NCBI GenBank assembly: GCA_001655195.1
Contig: LPNY01000132.1
Location: 4,492-37,605, forward strand
Reading direction: 5' to 3'
DNA length: 33,114 bases
DNA from: Arcobacter sp. EP1
GTDB taxonomy: Bacteria > Campylobacterota > Campylobacteria > Campylobacterales > Arcobacteraceae
Part shown: positions 16,981 to 25,267 of the stretch, one piece after another
Layout: the number at the start of each line of letters is the position of its first letter
How positions within the stretch are numbered: position 1 is the first letter of the stretch
Notes under the pieces: model-generated
Databases searched by the model: none
Told to the model about the DNA's origin: nothing
Seen by the model: only the letters and a program-made list of their open reading frames with translations
Position numbers and translations under genes: made by a program

Positions 16981-18741
16981 TTAATTGTCCTTTTCTTTAT
17001 TGGCTAAAGGTAAAACAAGTTTAAACTCAGCTCCAATAAATTTTTTACCTTTATATTCATATTCACTGTTTTGAACGGTGAGTTCTCCATTAAAGTTATT
17101 TGTAACAATTTGGTACGTCATATATAGACCAATACCAGTACCTAACGAAGGGTGTTTAGTAGTAAAGTAAGGCTCAAATATTTTGTCTAAGATATCTTCG
17201 CTGATTCCTCCAGCACTGTCTTTAAAACTAATCACGGCATTATTTCCAATTTTTTTTAGGCTAACAAAAAAGTGTCTTTGAGTGGATTCAATATCGTTAA
17301 GCACAATAGCATCTTTTGCATTGTTGCAAATATTGATGGTTGCTTGAATAAGGCGATTTTCGTTTTGATTGATTTGAATATCGTCAAAATCGCAGTGATA
17401 TTGAATATAGTTGCTATTTAATGAATCCTTGATAAGCCCATGAAGTTTATTGAGTGTATCTTTAATATTAAAAGGTTTAATCTCTTCATTATTTGCGGTA
17501 AAAAAGTTTTTAAAATCTTCAATGGTTTGTGACAGATATTGAGATTGTTCCATAACATCATCAAAATCTTTATCTAACATTTCAGGAGTCACTTCTTTAT
17601 CCATAGCAAGCAGAAGTTTTAATCCACTAATTTTTGCCGTGATATGACTAAGCGGTTGACGCCATTGGTGGGCAATATTACCTAACATTTCTCCAACAGC
17701 TGCAATTTTAGATTGAGTTAAGAGCATTTTTTGTTGTTTGAGATTTTCTGCTTCAAGCTCTTTTTGTTTGGTCATATCGTAAAAGATTCCAAAAATATTG
17801 TTTTTATTACGGTGATACCATGCTTGACACTCTTTGACTTGACCATTTTTACACATCACGTGCACAAGCATTGGTCGTATTGCAGTATTGAGTTTGAGGC
17901 GGTGGGTCTCTTCAATAATCTTTTCCCAGTTATTCATAACCTCTTTTCGGTACTTTTCATCAGGATAGGCTTTTAAAAACCATTTATCAATGGTATCAAC
18001 ATCTTCAATACTCCAACCAAAGAGTTCATGAAATGATTTGTTAAAAAAGTCAATATGTTTAGCATCATTTTTCGCACGCACAATAGATATAGGAAAAGAG
18101 TTAATGATTTCAGCCATCTCTTTTTCGGAAGCAGTTAGTTTTTCAAGGGTTTTTTCAACTTTCCTTTCTGCTTTTTTACGTTTTTTTATAGAGATTAAAA
18201 GCACAACAATAATGAGCAATTGAATACCTAAAGCAATGACTAGCATATTTCTAAACTCTTCTTCTGATTGAAGGAGCTCTTGACTTTTCACATCAACTTG
18301 TTTTTCTAAAGTATTGCTGTAGTGGTCAATTGTTTCTTTTGCTAAATCTATATTTGTAACATCATGAATTGTTGAGAAAAGAACTTTCTTACTTTTATAA
18401 ACGATGGGGTGAGAATAGACTTCAACTCGTTTAATTTCACCAGAATCCAAACGATGTCGGAAAATAAAGTAGTTTCTATTCTCCTCTTTTGCACGATTCA
18501 TCTCTGTTACAACTTGTTCTTTTGTAAAGGTATTGATATCTTGTATTCTCATACGTTCAAGTTGTTCAATAGTATGTCCATAAAATTTTGAAGCTGATTT
18601 ATTAGCTCTAACAATTTTTCCATTAGTTGGGTCAATGAGTAACATAATGGCACCGTTGTTATCAAAATAGCTGTTAAGTTGAATGGCTGATGAGAATAGT
18701 GTGGATAGTAATATGAATAATAGAAAAATAATTTTTACCAT
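16981..18741 (-). CDS. Orphan membrane PAS histidine kinase
   Basis: 586 residues. An N-terminal hydrophobic segment (1-18) comes first, then a PAS-like domain (about 28-130) that should lie in the periplasm. A membrane helix follows (about 166-185), then a coiled linker and a second, cytoplasmic PAS domain (about 208-330). The HisKA H-box is GNIAHQWRQPLS with His358. The ATPase domain has the N-box INICNNAKDA, DSAGGIS, IFEPYFTTK and GTGIGLY. No response regulator is adjacent, so its partner is unknown. The start lies 8 bases beyond the stop of the HxlR gene, so both are probably on one transcript. The H-box matches that of the kinase at 22419, marking them as paralogues. Confidence 0.88.
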   Translation of the reverse strand: MVKIIFLLFILLSTLFSSAIQLNSYFDNNGAIMLLIDPTNGKIVRANKSASKFYGHTIEQLERMRIQDINTFTKEQVVTEMNRAKEENRNYFIFRHRLDSGEIKRVEVYSHPIVYKSKKVLFSTIHDVTNIDLAKETIDHYSNTLEKQVDVKSQELLQSEEEFRNMLVIALGIQLLIIVVLLISIKKRKKAERKVEKTLEKLTASEKEMAEIINSFPISIVRAKNDAKHIDFFNKSFHELFGWSIEDVDTIDKWFLKAYPDEKYRKEVMNNWEKIIEETHRLKLNTAIRPMLVHVMCKNGQVKECQAWYHRNKNNIFGIFYDMTKQKELEAENLKQQKMLLTQSKIAAVGEMLGNIAHQWRQPLSHITAKISGLKLLLAMDKEVTPEMLDKDFDDVMEQSQYLSQTIEDFKNFFTANNEEIKPFNIKDTLNKLHGLIKDSLNSNYIQYHCDFDDIQINQNENRLIQATINICNNAKDAIVLNDIESTQRHFFVSLKKIGNNAVISFKDSAGGISEDILDKIFEPYFTTKHPSLGTGIGLYMTYQIVTNNFNGELTVQNSEYEYKGKKFIGAEFKLVLPLANKEKDN

Positions 18742-18749
18742 AGGTGGCC

Positions 18750-19130
18750 TTATTTTGGCTCTTTGTCTAAAGGAACGTCACAAACTTCTGTTTCATCTAT
18801 TGTACCATAATCTTTCACATAATCGATACCCCAATGGTACATCTCATTTAAGACAGGGCGAAGTTTTTCTCCACTTTTGGTTAGCGAATAGACAACTTTT
18901 GGTGGAACTTCTGCAAAAACCTCTCTATTAATAATATTTTTTTCTTCTAATTCTTTAAGTTTTACAGTGAGTGTTTTTTGTGTAATTTCACTAATACATT
19001 CATGCAATTCTTTAAAACGTTTAGCATCTTTCATAAGATGCCAGATAATTGCTAGTTTCCAACGATCATTAAAAATATCTAAGGTTACTGATACTGAACA
19101 TTTATATGATTTGTCGTTAATATGATACAT
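18750..19130 (-). CDS. HxlR-family winged-helix regulator
   Basis: 126 residues. It shows the family pattern: a cysteine near the N-terminus (KCSVSVTLDIFNDRWKLAIIW), then FKELHECISEITQKTLTVKLKELEEKNII (recognition helix region) and the wing VPPKVVYSLTKSGEKL. HxlR proteins such as YodB, CatR and HypR often sense quinones, disulfide stress or aldehydes through the conserved N-terminal cysteine (here Cys11). The gene diverges from a PhzF-type enzyme and a nitroreductase. The shared promoter region holds a dyad (19179-19200), so these are likely its targets. AAAGGGATTAA precedes the ATG. Inducer unknown. Confidence 0.9.
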   Translation of the reverse strand: MYHINDKSYKCSVSVTLDIFNDRWKLAIIWHLMKDAKRFKELHECISEITQKTLTVKLKELEEKNIINREVFAEVPPKVVYSLTKSGEKLRPVLNEMYHWGIDYVKDYGTIDETEVCDVPLDKEPK

Positions 19131-19150
19131 TTAATCCCTTTTCAAAGTCT

Positions 19151-19156
19151 ATTATA
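19151..19156 (-). promoter_or_regulatory. Probable -10 box for the HxlR-kinase transcript
   Basis: On the minus strand this reads TATAAT (context TTATGGTATAATAGAC), about 20 bases before the HxlR start. The dyad at 19179-19200 lies immediately upstream of where its -35 would be. Confidence 0.5.
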
Positions 19157-19178
19157 CCATAAACTATATTTATTTCCA

Positions 19179-19200
19179 TTACTTACCTAAAGTAAAGTAA
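19179..19200. promoter_or_regulatory. Candidate HxlR operator
   Basis: TACTT-ACCTA-AAGTA (19180-19194) is a perfect dyad, that is TACT-N7-AGTA, and a second AAGTAA half-site follows at 19195-19200. As I recall, YodB-type HxlR proteins bind a dyad of this form. It lies between the divergent HxlR and PhzF promoters, just upstream of both putative -35 regions. Operator function is inferred from position and symmetry. Confidence 0.5.
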
Positions 19201-19223
19201 GAGAATATTAAGTTTATTACATA

Positions 19224-19229
19224 TATAAT
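19224..19229 (+). promoter_or_regulatory. Probable -10 box for the PhzF-nitroreductase transcript
   Basis: TATAAT in the context ACATATATAATTTT lies 22 bases before the ATG. AAGGAG at about 19241-19246 is a strong ribosome site. Confidence 0.5.
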
Positions 19230-19251
19230 TTTAAAAAATTAAGGAGATTTT

Positions 19252-20094
19252 ATGACAATCAATAAAATTGCCGCTTTTAGTTTAGAAAACCAAGGTGGAA
19301 ATCCTGCAGGTGTTCTTTTGTGCAAGGAGATGTTAACTGACCTAGAGATGTTGAACATTGCAAAAGAAGTAAACTATTCAGAAACAGCATTTATAGCACA
19401 ACAAGAAGATTCTTTTAGAATCCGATATTTCTCTCCTCAAACTGAGATTGCATTTTGTGGTCACGCAACCATTGCCAGTGGTAAGGTTTTAGGTGAGACA
19501 TATGGAGAGGGAAATTATACACTGATTTTAAATGATGGTGAGATAAATTTAAAAGTAGAAAAAAAAGATGATGAGTTTTTTTCAACATTTAGCTCAGTTG
19601 AAACTCATACAAAAGATATGGATTTTGAAGTAGCCAAAGAGATTTTAGATATCTTTAATTTAAAGGTTGAAGATTTAGACCCTAGATTTCCAATTAAAGT
19701 CTCCTTTTCAGGTAATTATCATCCAATTATTTTTGTAAACAGCCGTGAAACACTTAAAAATATTAATTATGATTTTGATAAAGCCAAAGAGCTTATGGAA
19801 AATGAGAGTTTCACAACGGTTTCTATTTTATTTTGTGAAAATGAATTATTATATCACTCAAGAAATGCATTTGCTTTTGGTGGTGTTTATGAAGACCCTG
19901 CAACAGGTTCAGCTGCTGTTGCTTTGGCAGAGTATTTAAGAAACATAAAATTTAAAGTTTCTGGTGAAATAGAGATTTTACAAGGATTTGATATGAATGT
20001 TCCATGTCGAATTATAGCATCTTATGAAGCTACCCAAGGCTCCTCGGTTGATGTCTCAGGACAGAGTAGATTAATAAAAGAAGAGTCTAAGTAA
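19252..20094 (+). CDS. PhzF-family isomerase/epimerase-like protein
   Basis: 280 residues with PhzF-fold signatures in both halves: GGNPAGV near residue 15-21, NYSETAF with the presumed catalytic Glu44, FCGHATIASG around residue 72, and EDPATGSAA near residue 220. The family includes PhzF of phenazine synthesis and many proteins of unknown substrate with diaminopimelate-epimerase fold. No phenazine genes are present here, so a phenazine role is not supported. A strong AAGGAG precedes the start. It forms a likely operon with the nitroreductase 36 bases downstream, under the divergent HxlR regulator. Confidence 0.85.
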   Translation: MTINKIAAFSLENQGGNPAGVLLCKEMLTDLEMLNIAKEVNYSETAFIAQQEDSFRIRYFSPQTEIAFCGHATIASGKVLGETYGEGNYTLILNDGEINLKVEKKDDEFFSTFSSVETHTKDMDFEVAKEILDIFNLKVEDLDPRFPIKVSFSGNYHPIIFVNSRETLKNINYDFDKAKELMENESFTTVSILFCENELLYHSRNAFAFGGVYEDPATGSAAVALAEYLRNIKFKVSGEIEILQGFDMNVPCRIIASYEATQGSSVDVSGQSRLIKEESK

Positions 20095-20130
20095 GAAACA
20101 ATATTAGAAAACAATTTAAAAGGATAAACA

Positions 20131-20760
20131 ATGGATAAAACATTTTCTCAAGCAATGGATTTCAGACATGCGTGTAAAGCATTTGATGAAAATAAAAAGA
20201 TTTCTCAAGAGGATATCACCTATATTCTAGAAGCTGGTCGAAAGTCACCTTCTTCATTTGGAATGGAACCTTGGAAGTTTTTAGTCATTACCAATGAAGA
20301 GTTAAAAGCAAAATTACGACCTGCATGTTGGGATCAGGTTCAAATTACATCATGTTCACATTTAGTAATCTATTTAGCAGCTATTGAAGATGTAAAACCA
20401 CAATCAGGAGTGCCACGAAGAAAATTTGCGCGTCGAGAGATGCCTGAAGAGAAGTATGATTTTTATTTAAACCTCTACTCAAATCATTTAGCCGATACCC
20501 TTTCAACTGATGAAAAAGTTTTAGCATGGACTGCACGACAAAACTATATTGCTGCTGGAAATATGATGACATCAGCTGCAATTAAAGGTATAGACTCTTG
20601 TCCAATTGAAGGATTTGAAAAAGAGAAAGTTGAAGCAATCTTAGACCTTGATACAACAAAATACCAAGTTGCTGTAATTGTACCATTTGGGTACCGTATC
20701 AACGAACAATCAACACAACTAAGAGAAAAACTCGAAGATGTTGTAGAGTTTATCGACTAA
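20131..20760 (+). CDS. NAD(P)H-dependent nitroreductase-family flavoprotein
   Basis: 209 residues. The N-terminus FRHACKAFDENKKISQED and the following EAGRKSPSSFGMEPWKFLVI are the FMN-binding pattern of the nitroreductase fold (NfsB-like). The later ILDLDTTKYQVAVIVPFGYR is the usual C-terminal core. Such enzymes reduce nitro compounds, quinones or flavins with NAD(P)H. HxlR regulators commonly control enzymes of this class, which supports a quinone or electrophile response. An AAAAGGA ribosome site precedes the start. A strong terminator follows. Natural substrate unknown. Confidence 0.88.
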   Translation: MDKTFSQAMDFRHACKAFDENKKISQEDITYILEAGRKSPSSFGMEPWKFLVITNEELKAKLRPACWDQVQITSCSHLVIYLAAIEDVKPQSGVPRRKFARREMPEEKYDFYLNLYSNHLADTLSTDEKVLAWTARQNYIAAGNMMTSAAIKGIDSCPIEGFEKEKVEAILDLDTTKYQVAVIVPFGYRINEQSTQLREKLEDVVEFID

Positions 20761-20768
20761 TATTTATA

Positions 20769-20808
20769 AACGTCACAATGAATTTAATTCATTTTGGCGT
20801 TGCTTTTT
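20769..20808 (+). terminator. Intrinsic terminator after the nitroreductase gene
   Basis: AACGTCACAATGAA pairs with TTCATTTTGGCGTT (14 positions with one mismatch and one G-T) around a TTTAA loop, followed by TTTTT at 20803-20807 and a second T-run near 20817. It ends the PhzF-nitroreductase unit before the thiI promoter. Confidence 0.8.
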
Positions 20809-20883
20809 ACTGCTTCTTTTTTTGTAACAACTTATAACAAATCTATTAATTCTGTCCCGTTCGATAATTTTTTTACTTTATGC

Positions 20884-20889
20884 TATAAT
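20884..20889 (+). promoter_or_regulatory. Probable extended -10 promoter of thiI
   Basis: TGCTATAAT is an extended -10 (TGn-TATAAT), with a T-rich stretch upstream, about 33 bases before the thiI ATG. No thiamine riboswitch-like structure is evident in the short leader. Confidence 0.55.
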
Positions 20890-20921
20890 TGCGCCTATTT
20901 AAAAAATAAGGTTTTCAATTT

Positions 20922-22382
20922 ATGGATAAATCCCAAGTTAAAACACAAAAATTTATTGTTAAGTTTTTCCCAGAAATTATGATAAAAGGAAGCGCGGCAA
21001 AACGTCAAATGGTGGGGCAACTCTATGCAAACCTCGTGACGCTGTTAGAGCGAATTTCCCAAGAGATAAATGTAAGAAAGTTCTCAGATAAAATTGAGGT
21101 AGTTACACCTATTGAATTTGTTACAGAAGTTCGACTTAAACTTATAGAAACACCCGGTATTGAGCAAGTATTGGAAGCATTACAATTTGATAAAATAAAT
21201 ACTATCGATGAAATTAAAGTAATTGTAAATGAACAAATGGCCCACGAGATTGCTGATAAAACCTTTGTAGTGCGAGCAAAACGTTCAGGAACACACGAAT
21301 TTAAATCCATTCAAATTGAACAAACAGTTGGTGGTTATATGTTAGCCCATGGTAGTGCAAAGGGTGTTGATTTACGTAACCCTGATGTAACTATTAATTT
21401 AGAGTTAGTGAATAACCAGCTAAATATTATAACCCATAAATATAAGGGGCTCTCAGGTTTTCCATTAGGAACACAAGGTGGTATTCTTTCACTGATGTCA
21501 GGAGGATTTGATTCCACTGTAGCTTCATATTTGACCATGAAACGAGGGGTGAAAACACACTTTATTTTCTTTAACCTTGGTGGTGTTGCTCATGAAATTG
21601 GTGTAAAACAAGTGGCGTATTATTTATGGAATAAATTTGGCTCTTCTCATAAAGTTTCATTTATTTCTGTTCCTTTTGATGATGTTGTAACGGAAATCTT
21701 TAACTCAACCCATGAATCTTATATGGGAGTAACCCTTAAACGCTTGATGTTAATGGCTTCTGAAAAAATAGCAAAAGAGATGGAAATTGACGCTATTATG
21801 ACAGGAGAGAGTGTGGCACAAGTCTCTTCTCAAACATTAAGAAACTTAGCCTTAATAGACCAAGCTACATCTATGTTAGTTTTACGACCACTTAGCACAA
21901 TGAATAAACCAGAGATCATTAACATTGCTAATGAGATTGGTACACGAAGATTCGCTGAGACTATGCCCGAGTATTGTGGTGTTATTTCTAAAAATCCAGT
22001 TACCCATGGTTCATATGCACGAATGGAAAAAGAGGCAAAGAAATTTGACTATTCTGTATTAGATACAGCTGTTGAGAATGCTGTTAAAACGAGTGTAGAT
22101 GAGATTGTTAATGATATTGAAGATATTGGTCAAATTGAAGTCGTTAGTGACCTTTCAGGTGGTGAATATACTGTTATTGATATTAGACAGGGCAGTGAGT
22201 GTATTGAAACTTCTTGTGAGACATTAAAGATTCCATTTTTTAAACTAAAAACAGAGTTTAAAAAACTACCTCAAAACAGACAGTACCTCTTTTATTGTGA
22301 CAAAGGGATTTTAAGTCAACTTCATGCTCAGTATCTACGGGATGCTGAAAATAACAATAACATTAAGGTCTATCGACCATAA
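20922..22382 (+). CDS. thiI: tRNA sulfurtransferase ThiI with rhodanese domain
   Basis: ThiI activates tRNA U8 with ATP and transfers sulfur to form 4-thiouridine; in some bacteria it also supplies sulfur for thiamine synthesis. The 486-residue protein has an N-terminal ferredoxin-like plus THUMP region (about 60-165), the PP-loop SGGFDS (193-198), and a conserved PEYCGVIS cysteine (Cys352). A C-terminal rhodanese domain carries the active-site Cys459 in FYCDKGILS. This is the long, enterobacterial-type form; many species have a shorter one without rhodanese. The gene stands alone with its own promoter and terminator. The AAGG at 20908-20911 is the probable ribosome site. Confidence 0.93.
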   Translation: MDKSQVKTQKFIVKFFPEIMIKGSAAKRQMVGQLYANLVTLLERISQEINVRKFSDKIEVVTPIEFVTEVRLKLIETPGIEQVLEALQFDKINTIDEIKVIVNEQMAHEIADKTFVVRAKRSGTHEFKSIQIEQTVGGYMLAHGSAKGVDLRNPDVTINLELVNNQLNIITHKYKGLSGFPLGTQGGILSLMSGGFDSTVASYLTMKRGVKTHFIFFNLGGVAHEIGVKQVAYYLWNKFGSSHKVSFISVPFDDVVTEIFNSTHESYMGVTLKRLMLMASEKIAKEMEIDAIMTGESVAQVSSQTLRNLALIDQATSMLVLRPLSTMNKPEIINIANEIGTRRFAETMPEYCGVISKNPVTHGSYARMEKEAKKFDYSVLDTAVENAVKTSVDEIVNDIEDIGQIEVVSDLSGGEYTVIDIRQGSECIETSCETLKIPFFKLKTEFKKLPQNRQYLFYCDKGILSQLHAQYLRDAENNNNIKVYRP

Positions 22383-22387
22383 ATTTT

Positions 22388-22420
22388 ATCAAAGAGATTT
22401 TCTCTTTGATATTAGTTTTT
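22388..22420 (+). terminator. Intrinsic terminator after thiI
   Basis: ATCAAAGAGA-TTT-TCTCTTTGAT is a perfect 10-base stem with a 3-base loop, followed by ATTAG and TTTTT. It ends thiI transcription. The opposing kinase gene stops at 22419, inside this T-run, so convergent transcripts meet here; the minus-strand side lacks a good T-run. Confidence 0.8.
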
Positions 22421-23615
22421 AATTCTTTTGAATTGGTAGGGTGATAATAAACTCAGCCCCTTCAAGATTTCTTCCCTCGTGCGTAAATTGAGTGTTTTTA
22501 ACTTTTAGTTTTCCATGCATACTCTCTGTGATAATATTATAGGTAATATTCAATCCAAGACCAATGCCATGGGCTTTATGTTTTGTTGTAAAATAAGGCT
22601 CAAAGATTTTATTTAAATATTGAGTGTTGATTCCACCCGCACTATCTTTTATGGAGATAACTGCAACATCATTTTGAAGTTTTGTCTCAATAAAGATGTA
22701 CCGTTGCTCTTCTACCTTTTCCAATGCCTCTTTTGCATTTATCAAAATATTAACTAAGGCTTGTTTTAAACTATTTGGCAAGTTAATCAGTTCAATCTCT
22801 TCATCAAATGTTGTAATAGTTTTAATATGATGATGTTCAAATAAATATCGCTCATTTTGAAGACACGCATTAATAATGGTTGCTAAGTTAAATTGAATCA
22901 CCGTATCTTTATAGGTAAAATCCCTAAAGGTTTCAATAGTTCGAGATAAGTCATTGGTCGTATCAATGATATTTTTAATATTCGCATTAAAGTCATCATC
23001 GGTTAATACTCCCATCTCTTTTTGTATCTCTAATCCTGATGCGCACGTTGAAATGATAGATAGAGGTTGTCGCCATTGATGGGCAATATTACCAATCATT
23101 TCCCCTAGTGCTGCCATTTTACTTTGTTCAACAAGTTCCATTTGTTGTTTTTGAATTTTCTCTTTTAACTCAATCTCTTTTTGTAGAACCCCATACAAAT
23201 CATCATTAACTGCTTCAAGTTGTTTTGTTTTGATGATAACTTCTTTATAAAGATTTAGTTTGTTGATGAATTGATGATTTTCAATAGGTTTAGTAAGATA
23301 ATCAATAGCTCCTATTTCAAACCCTTTTTGTTGGAACTCCTCTTCTTTAAAAGCGGCAGTGAGGAAAATGATAGGGATATTTTTTGTTTTAGGATTTGAT
23401 TTTAAATATTTAGCAGTATCAAATCCATCCATTCCTGGCATTTGAATATCTAAAACGATAATATCAATTTCATTTGTGTAGGTTATTTTAAGTGCCTCTT
23501 CCCCACTAGGAGCCAGTATTAAGTCAATGTCTTCAATGTATTCATCAATCAAATATTGTAATGAAACTCTATTTGCTTCTACATCATCAACTGCTAATAT
23601 TGTTATATTTTTCAT
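22419..23615 (-). CDS. Receiver-first histidine kinase (REC-HisKA-HATPase)
   Basis: 398 residues, no membrane segment. A receiver domain comes first (phospho-acceptor Asp56 in VLDIQMPGMDG, Thr86, Lys109 in LTKP), then a coiled linker (about 125-165). The HisKA H-box is GNIAHQWRQPLS with His179, and the ATPase domain has ILINAKEAL, DSAGGI, IFEPYFTTK and GIGLGLN. Such soluble proteins receive phosphate from an upstream kinase and pass it on or set their own kinase activity. Its ATG overlaps the stop of the CheB-CheR gene by 4 bases (ATGA). It is the last gene of the three-gene signalling operon. It has no DNA-binding output. Confidence 0.9.
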   Translation of the reverse strand: MKNITILAVDDVEANRVSLQYLIDEYIEDIDLILAPSGEEALKITYTNEIDIIVLDIQMPGMDGFDTAKYLKSNPKTKNIPIIFLTAAFKEEEFQQKGFEIGAIDYLTKPIENHQFINKLNLYKEVIIKTKQLEAVNDDLYGVLQKEIELKEKIQKQQMELVEQSKMAALGEMIGNIAHQWRQPLSIISTCASGLEIQKEMGVLTDDDFNANIKNIIDTTNDLSRTIETFRDFTYKDTVIQFNLATIINACLQNERYLFEHHHIKTITTFDEEIELINLPNSLKQALVNILINAKEALEKVEEQRYIFIETKLQNDVAVISIKDSAGGINTQYLNKIFEPYFTTKHKAHGIGLGLNITYNIITESMHGKLKVKNTQFTHEGRNLEGAEFIITLPIQKN

Positions 23616-25267
23616 TTTTTCCTCTTATATATTTTGTTTTTTTCATCAACGGTTAGATATTTATTGTGGTTGTACAGTGATTCACTCTCCCCTAAGATTA
23701 AAAATCCATAGGAATCAAGGGACTCTTTAAATAGGTCAAAAATTCTATTTTTTAATTCTTGGTCAAAGTATATGAGTACATTACGACAAAAGATTAATTG
23801 AAAATCATTAATCTTAGCGTCCAAAGCTAGGTTGTGTCTAAAAAAAAGAATTTTTTCTTTGATATTATCGTTTATTGCTACAAAATTATTATGTTCATCA
23901 AAATATTTGCTAAAACTTTGGTTCCCACCTGCTTGGTAGTAGTGTTTTAAAAATAGATTATAACTCTCTTTTGAATAAAGCCCATTCTCTGCATTTTTGA
24001 TAATTATATCATTTATGTCCGTAGCATAGATTAGACTTCGGTCAAGTAGACCAAGTTCCTTTAAAAATATAGCTATAGAGTAGGGTTCTTCACCACTACT
24101 GCATCCTGCACACCAAATTTTAATATCCAGATAACTATCAAGTTTAGGTAAAATCTCTTCTCTAAGTATTTTAAAAACCTTTGGGTTTCGGTAAAAGGTT
24201 GTGATATTTACGGAGATATTTAAAAAGAGGTCTTTAAAAATATTTTTGTTATCCAAAACAATTGTTTCAAACTCAAAAAAACTTTTTGGTTTTAAGGTAC
24301 TGTAAAAGAGATGAATTCGTCGTTTTATGTGACTTAGACTATATCCACTGTAGTCATAGCCGTATTTTTCGTAGATTTTTTTCAAAAATTTTCGTACATC
24401 ATCATCACTAAAGATCTCACTTTGAAGATTGTTTTCAATGAATTCATTAATTTCATCAAGGGTAAAGATATAATCATGTTGACTTGTTTTAATAGCATTT
24501 TGAAGCATGGGTTTAGCTTCACACTCTTTTGGGTCTTGCACAATAATTGTACTGTTATTGCTTTGTAATAACTCCAAGGAATCACTGCCATCTGCTCCAT
24601 ATCCACATACTAAAATAGCCAAAAGAGTATTTTTATACTCATTAGATAGAGATTCAAAGGTTGTACTAATTGATGGTTTAGAGAAGTTTCGTTTTTCATC
24701 ATCGGTTAAAAAGATAAACCCACCTGCAACTATCATATGTTTAGCAGGTGGTGCTACATAGATTGTAGCAGGTTCAATTTTCATATCAGATTGCGCTTCA
24801 ATAACATCATAATGTTTGGTTTTTGTTTTAAAAATAGTATCCAAACGGCTTTGTTTATCAGCTTTTTGATGCATCACCACAAAAATAGAGAGATTAGATG
24901 GGGGCAAGTTCTCAATAATAGTACTAAACTTAGATAGACTTCCTGCACTTCCACCTAACACGAGGTACTCAAGATTAAGTGTTTTGAGTTTATTATTCTT
25001 GTAGTTACTTTGATAGGTTAATTCAAAGCCTAAATTCATTAGATAACTTTTTAGTGTTGATTCATTGGTAAAAATAGTGAGACGTTCTTTAATTTTTGTT
25101 AATGCTAAAACAATCTCTTTAGGAATAATTTGGATATTTAAAAAGCTAACTTCAATTTTATTACTTTGCCTTAAATAAGAGGTTAGCTCTTTAATATCTG
25201 ACTTCTTATCCAAACTTTGTACTATAATTTTAGTAATATCATCATGTTCTTGTGCAATTATATTCAT
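23612..25267 (-). CDS. CheB-CheR fusion (methylesterase plus methyltransferase)
   Basis: 551 residues. Residues 1-90 form a small domain with alternating strands and helices that I do not recognise. The CheB methylesterase follows, with Ser107 in LGGSAGS, His133 in VVMHQ and Asp226 in GYGADGSDS making the triad; no regulatory receiver precedes it. The CheR methyltransferase follows, with an N-terminal helical part (about 290-340), TTFYRNPKVF (356-365), the SAM site WCAGCSSGEEPYS (385-397) and IFCRNVLIYF (about 492-501). Such fusions modify glutamates, classically on chemoreceptors. Here no receptor gene is adjacent. It overlaps the 1212-residue kinase gene and the next kinase gene by 4 bases each, so a shared complex is likely. 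Confidence 0.9.
   Translation of the reverse strand: MNIIAQEHDDITKIIVQSLDKKSDIKELTSYLRQSNKIEVSFLNIQIIPKEIVLALTKIKERLTIFTNESTLKSYLMNLGFELTYQSNYKNNKLKTLNLEYLVLGGSAGSLSKFSTIIENLPPSNLSIFVVMHQKADKQSRLDTIFKTKTKHYDVIEAQSDMKIEPATIYVAPPAKHMIVAGGFIFLTDDEKRNFSKPSISTTFESLSNEYKNTLLAILVCGYGADGSDSLELLQSNNSTIIVQDPKECEAKPMLQNAIKTSQHDYIFTLDEINEFIENNLQSEIFSDDDVRKFLKKIYEKYGYDYSGYSLSHIKRRIHLFYSTLKPKSFFEFETIVLDNKNIFKDLFLNISVNITTFYRNPKVFKILREEILPKLDSYLDIKIWCAGCSSGEEPYSIAIFLKELGLLDRSLIYATDINDIIIKNAENGLYSKESYNLFLKHYYQAGGNQSFSKYFDEHNNFVAINDNIKEKILFFRHNLALDAKINDFQLIFCRNVLIYFDQELKNRIFDLFKESLDSYGFLILGESESLYNHNKYLTVDEKNKIYKRKK

Noticed and set aside
19252-20094. Phenazine biosynthesis gene phzF
   Set aside because: The PhzF fold is widespread and no other phenazine gene is in the window; only the family name is supported.
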